DNA of 64,000 nt from Chondrosia reniformis (taxonomy: Eukaryota > Porifera > Demospongiae > Chondrillida > Chondrillidae), in assembly GCA_947172415.1 (NCBI GenBank), contig OX359192.1, positions 3,660,501-3,724,500 of the forward strand, read 5' to 3'. Numbering within the stretch: position 1 is the stretch's first letter; each line of letters begins with the position of its first letter. The notes below the pieces were generated by a model that did not search any database, was not told the origin of the DNA, and saw only the letters and a list, made by a program, of their open reading frames with translations. The position numbers and the translations under genes are program-made. Positions 12,170 to 24,923 of the stretch are shown here, one piece after another.

Positions 12170-14470
12170 TTACACTATTTTGTGGGGATCTGTCTTCAGC
12201 AACATTTCCGGTTCTATTCCGTGGCTTCTCAGTATCAATCTGGCTTCTTTCAAGACAGTCCTCCTCTGCTTTGAGCACTCCAGCCACTTTTGGTGTTTAA
12301 CCACAACAGCTATGAGTGGATCATTGGCAGTATGGAGGTATCTTGCCAGATTCACAACAGTCCTTTCGTGATCCAAAGGAAAACTACAGAGCCCTCTACC
12401 ACCTTGAGAGCGAGGCAAGTTCACTCTTTGAATGGCAGAGTTATAGTAATGACACTGGTACTTTCTCATGATCTTTCTCACCATTCGGTCCAGTTTTGGA
12501 AGTTCACTTTGAGTCCACTTCAAAACTGGGTAAGAGTATCTCAATAGAGAGGCACACAACATGTTTGAGGCTTCTGCAGCATTTTTACCATTGAGGTGAG
12601 AGCCCCACACTTTGTGGAGTCTCCTCCTCAATTCGTTGATCAAGCAAGCTTTGACCTTGCTGTCATCTACCTCAAACAGTGGTTCTAGCCCTAGGTACTT
12701 ATAAGTAGTACCTTTTTAAAGGCTCCTTATGGATTTTTCACTGCGTTCAGGGTTGTCTGGGACAGCCAGAACTTTCCCCTTTTGCATGTGAGCTGTTCCA
12801 CACTTTCTCACTCCAAACCTCATGCCAATGGCATTTGAGGTTTTCTCCACACATTCCATGGCTTCCCTGAGTTTATCAGGCCCTCCAGCATATATCTTAA
12901 GGTCATCCATGTACAACAAGTGTGACATGGTGTTCCGTTCCCCATTATGCCAGAGGGTATATCCCTTGGTTCTGTTAAGAACTTGGGATTAGGGATCTAT
13001 GGCCAGACAAAAGAGGAGTGGCAATAAGGAGTCTCCTTGGAAGAGTCCCCTGTTATATTTAACAAGGGTGCTCCTAACCACCTTCCCCGCAGTCCTCAAC
13101 TGAAGCACAGTAGCCCATTGTTTGGAGAAGAGCTCTATAGACCTCTGCATCCAACCTGGGCACTTGATGGTTTTTAGCACCTTCATCACCCACTTGTGAG
13201 GGACTCTGTCATATGCCTTCTAATAATCGATCCATGCCACACTAAGTGGCTTGCCCATAATTTTGGCATCTAGACCGATTGATTGATCCAGCAATAGACA
13301 GTCCACACAGCCCCACCTCCCTTTCCTCATGGCTCGTTGAGCCATAGGTAAAAGATCATTAGTGTAGGTGTAAGTGAGTAATTCTGATGCAATGTATGCT
13401 GTGACAGCCTTGTACATTGTGTTGAGACACGCAATAGGTCGGTAGTTGGCCACACTTTTCGGGTCACCCTTTTTGGGGATGAGTATAGTGCGACCCCTTG
13501 TAAGCCAGTCTGGGACTGACAGATCTCCGCTCACCACCCTCTGTAGTACATCTGCCAAGGCAGACTGTGCAGAGGGGAGTGCTTTCCACCAAAAAGAGTG
13601 GATGCCATCCGGCCCATGAGCTGACCAGCTTTTTGCCTTTTTTAAGGCTTTCCTCAGTTTGGTCTCATCAATGCTATCGGGACCTTCAGAGGAGGTTCTA
13701 CCCACCCTCTTCTTGGTTTCCTTTAGCCATTCTTTCACCCTTGGGTCGTCTTTGTTGACCTTACCAACAGTACCTACAATCTTTGTCCAAAAGTCTCTTA
13801 CTACCTCAATTGAGGGAGCTTCATTGGAGGTTGGAATATTGCCATTCATCCGGAACTTCCTTTGGGTATTCCAAAGGTGGTTTTGTTCCTGGAATTTCCT
13901 GCGGTCAACCGATCTTCGCTCTTGTAGGGTCCAGACCCTGGGTTTCCCCAGTGTCTGTTCCCGAGCTCTAATCAGCACATTCAGGTTTAATGAATGGAAC
14001 TCCCTCCTAAGCTTTCTTCTGAGTACTTTCTGGCGTTTGGTCATAGGCTTATTACTCTGTTGACGTGCTATTTCCACATCCAACCAGGCAAGCAGTCTTC
14101 TAAACCTAAGGCCTTTGGCCTTCCTGTCACTTATGTGACCTTCCTGTTTCTTACTTCCCTTCTGATTATCTGATTTCCTTCCCTGGTTGCATGGCTGCGA
14201 TTCGTAGGTTGTTTTTCCCCTCACAGCCATAGCAACAGAGGAGACTAGGCAGTTCAGGCCTTCCTGCCACTCTTTCTCCACCCAATCATTGGCCTCCTGA
14301 AGCAGTGCCGTATCAACATGGTTGAACCGCACCGCCCCACAGGGTTTTCTATCAGAGATATCTCCAGGTTTCTTTCGTAGACTGGCATCTTTTGCTTTGC
14401 CTAAAAGTTGCATCAGTTGATCATTGCCACTTGTCCTTGGACTAGGATGATCATTTGTAGGAGTTTCAGC
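12170..14470 (-). pseudogene. R4-type LINE reverse transcriptase region
   Basis: One reading frame covers the region, interrupted only by point stops: TAG at 13,220-13,222, directly after WIDY of motif A; TAA at 12,989-12,991, after CLAIDP; and TAA at 12,716-12,718. Recognisable parts in order are RTILIPKKGDPK and NYRPIACL (RT motifs 1-2), SVAWIDY (motif A), GLFQGDSLLPLLFCLAIDP (motif B), HLLYMDDLKIYA (motif C, YMDD at 12,902-12,913), KYLGLEP and a thumb region ending at a TAA (12,170-12,172). The reaction would be target-primed reverse transcription of its own RNA. The open frame continues upstream into satellite (to 14,491), which adds about seven spurious residues. The three internal stops look like single substitutions, so the copy is fairly young but dead. 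Confidence 0.92.
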
Positions 14471-14993
14471 ACATATAACTAGTAAATACAACTAGTACAT
14501 ACCACTAGTACATACAAAAAGTAAATTCAACCAATGTATACTACTACCACATACAACTAGTACATACAACTAGTACACACAAGTAGTTTCTTAAAACTAG
14601 AAAATATAACTAGTACTAGTATATACAAAAGCTAGTACATACAACTAGTAGCCAATACATAGAACTAGAAATAGACCTAGTTCATACAACTAGTACTTAC
14701 AACTACTTCATACAAGTAGTACATGCAACTAGTACATACAACTTGTACATAGAACTAGTAAGGACAACTAGAACATACACGTATAAATAGTACATATAAA
14801 TACTACATACAACTAATACATAACTAGTACATACAACTTGTACATACAAGTAGAACATACAACTAGAACATACACATATAACTACAAAATACTACTAGTT
14901 TATAACTATTTCATATAACTAGTACATACAATTAGTACATATAACCAGTACATACACTAGTACATACAATGAGTACATCCAATTGGAAAAAAA
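14471..14993 (+). repeat. 13-bp minisatellite, forward, domain 1 (part 3)
   Basis: Satellite between two insertions. About 14,647-14,885 is a clear paralogue of 1,736-1,985, including the rare strings AGAAATAGACCTA and GTACTTACAACTACTTCATA, so segments of domain 1 were duplicated over a 13-kb distance before the insertions. Confidence 0.93.
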
Positions 14994-17285
14994 AAATTAT
15001 TTCTAGTTTAAAAACTCGTCGGTCTGCCGTCCCCCGAATTAATTCGAACTACTCTGCCGCATTGTTGGGTTTGATATATATATTCGTAATACCAACAATT
15101 CAGGACGCTTAAGTGTCCTGAACTTTATAAATACCAATGGAAAAATATCGTAAACTAAAGCTTGCTGAACGCCGCCGTTTGTAAAAACGATGTATTGAAG
15201 TATAAATTAAGTGTTACAATAGTTGTGTATGAACCAGTATTATATACAGTGCAAGTTACAATATACTAAGGTAATCTAATATAATATAAATAAATAAATA
15301 ATATAATATAATTAATTAATTCATATGGCTCCAAGAAAGAACCTAAAAACAAAATGGGCATATCATCATAAAGTTTAGGGTATAAAACTCATTTTAAATT
15401 AAGGGATTTTTGATTTAGGCCTCCGTTTGTTAGAAAACAGAGGACAAAGTCTGCATATAAAAGGCCATAGGACTATAGAAAACATATGGGAAATTTATAT
15501 TGAAACAATGTGTTATATTAATAAAAATTATCAATTTGTCATATAACTGTGAAATCAACATATATCATGGTACATGTGTATAAGAAATGTCTGGCAAAGT
15601 TTTGCTTAATTAAATGAGCAAAATAATCAAGATATAATGAAGAATTCAAAGTTACGATTGCGCAAGCTGGTGATGTATTGTGATGTTCTTCTATTGCGTC
15701 ACCAACACCTTCGTATGTCGCTCGGTACACACATTTTGAGAATCTTGTGACGTTGCGAAAACGTCACCGGCTCGTTGCTAAAGAAGATCATCCTTTCGAG
15801 AACGGCTATGACAAGTCGACGCTCTCCTACGAGAAGGAGCTACCGAATAAGAGAGTTGTAGCGAAGGTTAGATAAAGCGTATTTGTATACGTTCATGCTA
15901 AGTTTAAGCCAAAAGTGTTGCTATATATATTGATGTAAAGAAATAAAAGAAATTCGTTTAGACGACCATAGTAAAACTGTGGTACTTTAAGCTCCGTCAT
16001 CTCTTCTTATGTTTTCTATTACTTATCCATGTGTGTACGTGTGCAGGAGTGTAATTGGATACGTAGGGGTGGATTTGGATAAACATGCGTGCATGCAAGC
16101 TCATGAGTTGAGTTGAGATGAGTTGAGATAATGAGTTTCACTATAATGAGATTCCACTCTATATACAGTGCAAGTAAATTCATGTACACATTCATATATA
16201 TATATATATATATATATATTAATTGTCCATGTGTAGGAATAAGGAGTGCTATATTAAGCATGTTTAAATACAATCAAGTACTACACAGTGCAAGTTACAA
16301 AAATTTACATGGATGCAAGTGACTCCCAAGATAATCACACTGAGGTATATAATATAATACGGATGCAAATGACTCCCAAAATAATCACAATCAGGTATAT
16401 TAAACGCTACAAGACTTTAGCCACACTGAAATTCTCAACTGCTGCATACAGAGTAGTAGTCTCTACAGATCATATAAGGTTAAACGCATGGCCTTCCAAT
16501 TACCTTTTCACACCTTAGTATAGACTGAAGATGATGCATCTGCATGCCATTATCAGCAAAAATTCCAGTCTCAGGCAGGGGGTCTCAGCCAATAATCACC
16601 GCAGATTTGACTTGCCTTGAGTGTGAGCTAGGAGTACCGTTGGTTGCTTGCATGCATTCACATAAACAACAGGGTGAGAGACAATACGGTAACTTGCACA
16701 CAAGGGACATTGTTCATGAAATAAATTAAAGGCCCCAGCCTTTATGTCCCTTGTGTGCAAGTTACCAAATTGTCTCTCACCCTGTTGTTTATATGAATGC
16801 ATGCAAGCAACCAACGGTACTCCTAGCTCACACTCAAGGCAAGTCAAATCTGCGGTGATTATTGGCTGAGACCCCCTGCCTGAGACTGGAATTTTTGCTG
16901 ATAATGGCATGCAGATGCATCATCTTCAGTCTATACTAAGGTGTGAAAAGGTAATTGGAAGGCCATGCGTTTAACCTTATATGATCTGTAGAGACTACTA
17001 CTCTGTATGCAGCAGTTGAGAATTTCAGTGTGGCTAAAGTCTTGTAGCGTTTAATATACCTGATTGTGATTATTTTGGGAGTCATTTGCATCCGTATTAT
17101 ATTATATACCTCAGTGTGATTATCTTGGGAGTCACTTGCATCCATGTAAATTTTTGTAACTTGCACTGTGTAGTACTTGATTGTATTTAAACAATATATA
17201 TATATATAAATATCTTTCCGTAACATGAAGCCGTACAACAAAATCGGCTAATGAAAACAATATAAGGGCTGCCTGAGGCAGTCCC
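14994..17285 (-). mobile_element. Family A element, 2.3-kb copy of unknown class with nested palindrome
   Basis: Both ends match, in reverse complement, the ends of shorter copies at 56,262-56,641 and 57,028-57,410: the AAACTCGAAATACTT-like end lies at about 14,994-15,020, and the CCTTATATTG...ACGGCTTCATGTTACGGAAAGA end lies at 17,213-17,270. The right edge adds a small hairpin, GGGCTGCCTGAGGCAGTCCC (17,266-17,285). Between 15,250 and 16,180 is A+T-rich DNA with no recognisable gene. The strings CAGTGCAAGT(T) at about 15,248, 16,166 and 16,286 may be edges of nested insertions. No transposase is visible, so the class is open. Confidence 0.7.
16261..17193. repeat. Large palindrome: 450-bp inverted arms around a 33-bp spacer
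   Basis: Arms 16,261-16,710 and 16,744-17,193 have the same length and are almost perfect reverse complements. The spacer is 16,711-16,743. The open frames seen on both strands are mirror images of each other and simply reflect the symmetry. The outer ends carry CAGTGCAAGTTAC, with A/T microsatellite on both sides (16,195-16,219 on the left, 17,194-17,210 on the right). This is a foldback-type insertion inside family A. Confidence 0.9.
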
Positions 17286-17893
17286 TAACTAGTACATACA
17301 ACTACTACATACAACTACACATCACTAATATCTATACTGAAGATTACAACCAGTACATACAACCAGTTCATACAACTAGTACATACAACTAGAACAAATA
17401 ACTAGTGTATACAACTAGTACATATATCTAGTACATTCAACTAGTACATATAACTAGTACATACCACTAGAACCTATAACTAGTACTTACAACTAGTGCA
17501 TACAACTAGTACATACAACTGGTATTTATAACTAGTACGTACAACTAGTACATACAACTACTACATATAAGTAGTTCTTACAACTAGTGATTACCACTAG
17601 TACATAATACTAGTACTTACAACTAGTACATATAATAAGTTCATACAACTAGTACATACAAATAGTACACATAACTAATGCATACAACTAGTACATTCTA
17701 CTGGTACATACAACTAGTACATACAGCTCTTACATAAAACTAGTACATACAACTAGTAAATACAACTAATACATACAACTCTTACATAAAACTAGTACAT
17801 AGAACTAGTAAGGATAAATAGAACATACACATATAACTTGTACGTATGAATAGTACATACAACTAGTTCATACAACTAGTACTACAAGTAGTA
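17286..17893 (+). repeat. 13-bp minisatellite, forward, end of domain 1
   Basis: The last forward stretch before the orientation flips at about 17,893. The domain-1 signature (AAGGATAAATAGAACATAC variant) occurs at 17,810. No gene. Confidence 0.93.
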
Positions 17894-20800
17894 TATACTA
17901 GTTGCATATACTAGTTGTATGTACTGGTTATATGTACTATTTGTATGTACTCATTGTGAGCAATTGTTGCATGTACTAGCTTTATGTATTAGTTGTATTT
18001 ACTTGTTGCAGGTACTAGTTGTATGTACTAGTTGTATATAGTTATATGGACAAGTTGTATGTACTAGTTTTGTGTAATTGCTGTATGTACTAGAAATATG
18101 TATTAGTTGTATGTGCTAATTGTATTTACTAGTTGTATTTTCTAGAAAGTAGTTGCCTGTACTAGTTATATGTAATAGTTGTATGTACTAGTTATATTTA
18201 CTCCTTGTATATACTAGCTTTATGTAGTATTTTTATGTAGTTTTATGCACAAGTTCTATTTACTAGTTGTATGTACTAGTTATATGTACTAGTAACTAGT
18301 TGTACGTACTAGTTAAATGTGGTTCTTGAATGTATATACCAGTCACTAGTTGTATGTACTATTTTTTGTACTAGTTGTATACACTAGTTATTTGTACAAG
18401 TTGCATGTACTAGTAACTCCTTTTATGTACTAGTTGTACAGAGTTGATGATTGCAGTAGTAACCAGTTGTATGTAATAGTTGTATGTACAAGTTCTTTGT
18501 ACTAGTTATAGTACTAGTTGTACCTACTAATTGAAGGTACTAGTTGGATGTATTATTTGAATGTACTAGTTGTATGTACTAGTAACTAGTTGTATGTAGT
18601 AGTTTTATGTACTAATTGAATACACTAGTAACTATCTGTATATACGAATTGTATGCAAATATATGTAGTACTTGTATGTAATATATGTGTGAAATGGCTG
18701 TATGTACTTATTTTATTATATTCAGTAGTTGTGGTTATTAGTTGTATCTACTAGTCGTATCTACTAGTTGTATCTACTAGTTGCCTGTACTAGTAACTAG
18801 ATGTGTGTCCTAGTTGAATGTACTAGTTGTATATTCTAGTTGTATATACTAGTTTTATGTACCAGTAACTAGATGTAGTAGTTATATGTACTAGTGTAGG
18901 TAGTCATATGAACTAGTTGTATATACAGTTATATTTACTAGTTGTAGTTACTAGTTGCATGTACTAGTTATATATACTAGTTGTATGTACTAGTTTTATG
19001 TACTAGATACTAGTGGTATATATTAATTGTATGGAATAGTTATATGTACTAATTGTGTTTAATTGTTGTATGAACTAGTTATTTGACCTAGTTGTAGTTA
19101 TAAGATTTACCAATTGTATGTTTTAGTTGTATTTGCTTGTAACAATCTGTATGTCCTAGTTGTATGTACTATTTGTATGTACTAGTTGAATGTAATAGTT
19201 GTGTGTAATTGTTTTATGTTCTTGTTATATTTACCAGTTGTAGTTACTAGTTGTATGTACTAGTTGTTTGTACTAGTTGCGTATAATTGTTGTATGTACT
19301 ACTTATTTGTACTAGTTGTAGTTATTAGTTGTTTATACTACTTGTATGTCCTAGTTGCATGTACTAGTAAGTAGATGTATCTACTAGTTGTACATTCTAG
19401 TTGCATGTACTAGTTGTATGTACTAGTTTTATGCACTAGTAACTACTTGTATGTACTAGTTAGATATACTAGTTGTATGTACTAATTGCATGTATTAGTT
19501 GTATGTATTAGTTGTATGTAGTTATATGTTCTACCTGTAAGTACTAGGTTTGTGTAATTGTTCTAGGTACTAGTAACTAGTTGAATGTACTAGTTGTATG
19601 TACTAGTTGTGTGTACTAGTAATTATCTGTATGTACTAATTTTCTGTACTAGATCTATGTATATACTAGTTGTGTGCAGTTTTATGTTCTACTTTTCTGT
19701 ACTAGCTGTGTTTAATTGCTTTATGTAAGTTATATTTACTAATAGTAGTTACTAGTAGTATGTACTAGTTGTAAGTACTAGTAATTAAACATTTGTACTA
19801 GTTGTATGTAAAAATTGTGTGTAATGGTTATATGTACTAGTTGTAGTTACAAGTTTTATGTACTAGTTGCATGTACTAGTTTTATGTACTAGTTATGTTT
19901 ACTAGTTGTAGTTACTAATTGTATGTACTAGTTGAATGTACTAGTAATTAGATGTATGTACTAGTTGTGTGTTCTAGGTGTATGTGCTAGTTGTATGTAC
20001 TGCTATATGTACTAGTTGTGTGTAATTGTGGGATGTACTAGTAACTAGTTGTATGTTCTAGTTGTATACACTATTTGTATGTACTAGTTCTCTGTACTAG
20101 TTGTAGCTTCTAGTTGCATGTACTAGTTGTTTGAATTAGTAACTAATTGAATGTACTACTTTTATGTACTGGTTTTAGTTGTATGTACTAGTAACAATCT
20201 CTATTTATTACTTGAATGTACTAGTTGTATGTACTAGTTATATGTACTACGTTTATATACTAGTTGTGTGTAATTGTGGGATGTACTAGTTGTTTGTACT
20301 CAATTCTAAGTAGTAGTTTCATGTTTGTATGTATTAATTGTAAGTTATGTGCTCGTTGTATGTTCCTGTTTTATGTACTAATTGTATGTACTAGTTATGT
20401 ATTAGCTGTAGGTACTAGTTGTATGTACTAGGAATATGTACTAGATTTATGTACTAATTCTAGGCACTAGTTGTATGTACTATTAACTAGTTGTATGTAC
20501 TAGTTGTATGTACTAGTAAGTGTCTGAATGTATTAATTGTCTGTACTAGATCTATGTATATACTAGTTGTGTGTAGTTGTATGTACTACTTGTATGTACA
20601 AGTTGCATGTACTAGTAACTCCTTTTATGTACTAGTTGTACAGAGTTGATGATTGCAGTAGTAACCAGTTGTATGTAATAGTTGTATGTACAAGTTCTTT
20701 GTACTAGTTATAGTACTAGTTGTACCTACTAATTGAAGGTACTAGTTGGATGTATTATTTGAATGTACTAGTTGTATGTACTAGTAACTAGTTGTATGTA

Positions 20801-23800
20801 GTAGTTTTATGTACTAATTGAATACACTAGTAACTATCTGTATATACGAATTGTATGCAAATATATGTAGTACTTGTATGTAATATATGTGTAAAATGGC
20901 TGTATGTACTTATTTTATTATATTCAGTAGTTGTGGTTATTAGTTGTATCTACTAGTCGTATCTACTAGTTGTATCTACTAGTTGCCTGTACTAGTAACT
21001 AGATGTGTGTCCTAGTTGAATGTACTAGTTGTATATTCTAGTTGTATATACTAGTTTTATGTACCAGTAACTAGATGTAGTAGTTATATGTACTAGTGTA
21101 GGTAGTCATATGAACTAGTTGTATATACAGTTATATTTACTAGTTGTAGTTACTAGTTGCATGTACTAGTTATATATACTAGTTGTATGTACTAGTTTTA
21201 TGTACTAGATACTAGTGGTATATATTAATTGTATGGAATAGTTATATGTACTAATTGTGTTTAATTGTTGTATGAACTAGTTATTTGACCTAGTTGTAGT
21301 TATAAGATTTACCAATTGTATGTTTTAGTTGTATTTGCTTGTAACAATCTGTATGTCCTAGTTGTATGTACTATTTGTATGTACTAGTTGAATGTAATAG
21401 TTGTGTGTAATTGTTTTATGTTCTTGTTATATTTACCAGTTGTAGTTACTAGTTGTATGTACTAGTTGTTTGTACTAGTTGCGTATAATTGTTGTATGTA
21501 CTACTTATTTGTACTAGTTGTAGTTATTAGTTGTTTATACTACTTGTATGTCCTAGTTGCATGTACTAGTAAGTAGATGTATCTACTAGTTGTACATTCT
21601 AGTTGCATGTACTAGTTGTATGTACTAGTTTTATGCACTAGTAACTACTTGTATGTACTAGTTAGATATACTAGTTGTATGTACTAATTGCATGTATTAG
21701 TTGTATGTATTAGTTGTATGTAGTTATATGTTCTACCTGTAAGTACTAGGTTTGTGTAATTGTTCTAGGTACTAGTAACTAGTTGAATGTACTAGTTGTA
21801 TGTACTAGTTGTGTGTACTAGTAATTATCTGTATGTACTAATTTTCTGTACTAGATCTATGTATATACTAGTTGTGTGCAGTTTTATGTTCTACTTTTCT
21901 GTACTAGCTGTGTTTAATTGCTTTATGTAAGTTATATTTACTAATAGTAGTTACTAGTAGTATGTACTAGTTGTAAGTACTAGTAATTAAACATTTGTAC
22001 TAGTTGTATGTAAAAATTGTGTGTAATGGTTATATGTACTAGTTGTAGTTACAAGTTTTATGTACTAGTTGCATGTACTAGTTTTATGTACTAGTTATGT
22101 TTACTAGTTGTAGTTACTAATTGTATGTACTAGTTGAATGTACTAGTAATTAGATGTATGTACTAGTTGTGTGTTCTAGGTGTATGTGCTAGTTGTATGT
22201 ACTGCTATATGTACTAGTTGTGTGTAATTGTGGGATGTACTAGTAACTAGTTGTATGTTCTAGTTGTATACACTATTTGTATGTACTAGTTCTCTGTACT
22301 AGTTGTAGCTTCTAGTTGCATGTACTAGTTGTTTGAATTAGTAACTAATTGAATGTACTACTTTTATGTACTGGTTTTAGTTGTATGTACTAGTAACAAT
22401 CTCTATTTATTACTTGAATGTACTAGTTGTATGTACTAGTTATATGTACTACGTTTATATACTAGTTGTGTGTAATTGTGGGATGTACTAGTTGTTTGTA
22501 CTCAATTCTAAGTAGTAGTTTCATGTTTGTATGTATTAATTGTAAGTTATGTGCTCGTTGTATGTTCCTGTTTTATGTACTAATTGTATGTACTAGTTAT
22601 GTATTAGCTGTAGGTACTAGTTGTATGTACTAGGAATATGTACTAGATTTATGTACTAATTCTAGGCACTAGTTGTATATACTATTAACTAGTTGTATGT
22701 ACTAGTTGTATGTACTAGTAAGTGTCTGAATGTATTAATTGTCTGTACTAGATCTATGTATATACTAGTTGTGTGTAGTTGTATGTACTACTTGTATGTA
22801 CTAGTTGTATGTAATTGCTGTATGTACTAGTTATATTTAGTAATAGTAGTTATATGTACTAATGGAATGTACTAGATGTATGTAAATTTATGTACTAGTT
22901 GTATGTAATAGTTGTGTATAATGGTTGTGTATAATGGTTATATGTACTAGTTGTAGTTACTAGTTCCATGTACTAGAAATTAGATGTATGTACTAGTTGT
23001 ATGTACTAACAATTTGCACTAGTTGTATGAACTTGTTGTATATACCAGTTTTATGTACTTGTTGTATGTACTACTTCTATGAACTAGTTTTGTGTAATTG
23101 TTGAATGTACTAGTAACTAGATGTATGTAGTAGTTGTATGTGACAGTTGTATTTGCTAATTGTTTATAGATATATATCCTACTTTTATGCAGTACTAGTG
23201 TGTTTTGGTTGTATGTACTACTTATATTTACTTTTTGCAGTTACTAGTTGGATGTACTAGTTGCATGTACTAGTAACTAAGATGTATGTACAAGATGTAT
23301 ATACCAGTTGCATGGACTAGTTGTATGGACTAGTTGTATGTACTAGTTGTATATACTAATTGTATGTAATTATATGTACTACTTGTACACACTAATTGTG
23401 GGGAATCGATGTAGGTACTATATAGTTATATTTACTAGTTGTATATACTACTTGAACTATATACTAGCTGTATGTACAAGTTGCATGTACTAGTCGTATG
23501 TACTAGTAACAATCTGTATTTACTAGTTTTATGTACTATTTGTAAAAACTAGTTGTATGTAGTTACATGAACTAGTTATAAATACTTATTGTATGCACTA
23601 ATTGTATGTCTTAGTTGTAAGCAGATAAAAGTACTACTTGTATGTACTAGTTGTGTGTCATGGTTGTATGAACTAGTTATATATACTAGTGGTAGTTACT
23701 AGTTGTATTTACTAGTTGCATGTACTAGTAACTAGATGTACATAGGAGTGTGTACTAGTTGTGGGTACTAGTTGTGTGTACTAGTTGTGTGTTCTAGTTT

Positions 23801-24549
23801 TATGTACTAGTTGTATGTACTAGTTGTATGTAGTAGTTTTATGTACTAGATACTGGTTGCATATACTAGTTGCAAGTACTAGTTGTGTGTAACATTTGTA
23901 TGTACTAGTTATATTTACTAGTTGTAGTTACTAGTTGTGTGTTGTAGTAAAAATCTATATGTACTAATTGTATGTACAAGTTGTGTGCAATGGTTATATG
24001 TACAAGTTATATTTACTTGTTGTAGTTACTAGTTGTATGTACTTGTTCATTGTACTAGTTGTATGTACTAGTTCCATGTACTAGTTGTATGTACTAGTTT
24101 TATGTCATAGTCGCATGTACTAGTTATATGTGATAGTTACTAGTTGTGTGAACTAGTTGTACCTATTAATTTTATGTATTAGTTGTATGTATATACTATT
24201 TGTATGTACTAGTTAAATGTACTACTTTTATATATATAGCGGTTGTAATGACTAGTTGCTAGTTGTATGTACTAGTTTTATGTACTCATTTTATGTACTA
24301 GTTGTATGTACTAGTTGTAAATACTAGTTGTATGTAATATTTGTATGTGCTATGTGTATGTACTATATATATGTACTAGTCATATTTTTATATATTACTT
24401 ATATGTAGTAGGAGTGTGTACTACACTCCTACTACAAAATATGTACTAATTTGCAAGTACTAGTTGTAGGTACTAGTTGTATGTAGTAGTTGTTTGTAGT
24501 AGTTGTATGTGCTATTGTTTGTACAAGTTCTCTGTACTAGTTGTATGTA
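17894..24549 (-). repeat. 13-bp minisatellite, reverse orientation, domain 2 (part 1)
   Basis: The unit now reads TGTATGTACTAGT on the + strand. No gene is seen. Two thirds of the stretch is the tandem duplication 18,393-22,796. Confidence 0.95.
18393..22796. repeat. Tandem duplication, 2 x 2,202 bp, nearly identical
   Basis: Copies 18,393-20,594 and 20,595-22,796 begin with TGTACAAGTTGCATG and stay in register throughout at an offset of 2,202 bp. By eye I found only two substitutions: G to A in TATGTGTGAAATGG near 18,690/20,892, and G to A near 20,470/22,672. The period is not a multiple of 13. Against a background where neighbouring 13-mers differ strongly, this is a very recent event. Confidence 0.93.
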
Positions 24550-24923
24550 CAGTGAATCCTCGGAATTCAAACCCCATTGGTCAAATGGCATAAAAAGTTT
24601 GTTTGGATGAATGAAAAGGTAGGATAAGTGAAATACAATCAAATATGTAGAACAGTAGTACGATTTCTTTGAACGATCAAGCACGCCAACAAAACACCTA
24701 TTGATTTAATACTTAAAACTGTTCTCTTTCGCTTAGGCTTCGGAGCGCTAGTAGACTGTGCCATTCTTGATCGAGCAAAAAACATTAGCGCGACTGAAAC
24801 ATGACACATTTGCATACGTTGGTATAATAATTGCGTAATGCACGTGTCACTTGTAAGGTAATTTTGTGATTTGGAGAATCGAGGATCCGGATAATTGAGG
24901 TTTGTTTAATCAAGGATTCACTA
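24550..24923. mobile_element. Pogo/Tigger-like MITE, 374 bp
   Basis: Ends are CAGTGAATCCTCG on the left and CAAGGATTCACTA on the right, inverted repeats with a final mismatch, flanked by TA on both sides. Subterminal sequence on the right (GAATCGAGGATCCGGATAATTGAGG) repeats the AATCCTCGATTATCCG theme of pogo-type ends. It carries no transposase. The interior is single-copy in this window. Confidence 0.8.

Larger units (their letters stand above)
11065..14470 (-). mobile_element. R4/NeSL-type non-LTR retrotransposon with restriction-like endonuclease, 5' truncated
   Basis: A single polyprotein can be followed on the minus strand: an N-terminal basic region, reverse transcriptase, a CRECG zinc-finger remnant and a C-terminal PD-(D/E)XK endonuclease. 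This is the order of the R2/R4 lineage of LINEs. A ~270-bp 3' untranslated part precedes the 3' junction near 11,065. The 5' end joins satellite at 14,470. ACATAT stands on both sides (11,059-11,064 and 14,471-14,476) as a possible target-site duplication, but that hexamer is common in the satellite. Confidence 0.92.

Noticed and set aside
11874..14063. Plus-strand open frames across the R4-type LINE
   Set aside because: They are antisense shadows of the LINE polyprotein, which has clear RT and endonuclease motifs on the minus strand.
15539..15730. Small minus-strand frame in family A
   Set aside because: A+T-rich DNA, no recognisable similarity, not conserved in other copies.
16195..16219. 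TA run as a possible functional element
   Set aside because: A plain TA microsatellite. Similar runs occur in other family A copies.
16288..17241. Matching open frames on both strands
   Set aside because: They are mirror images created by the palindrome. The peptides show no domain and end at the arm edges.
24460..24684. Frame crossing the left end of the pogo MITE
   Set aside because: It runs from MITE into satellite, so it is a chance fusion.
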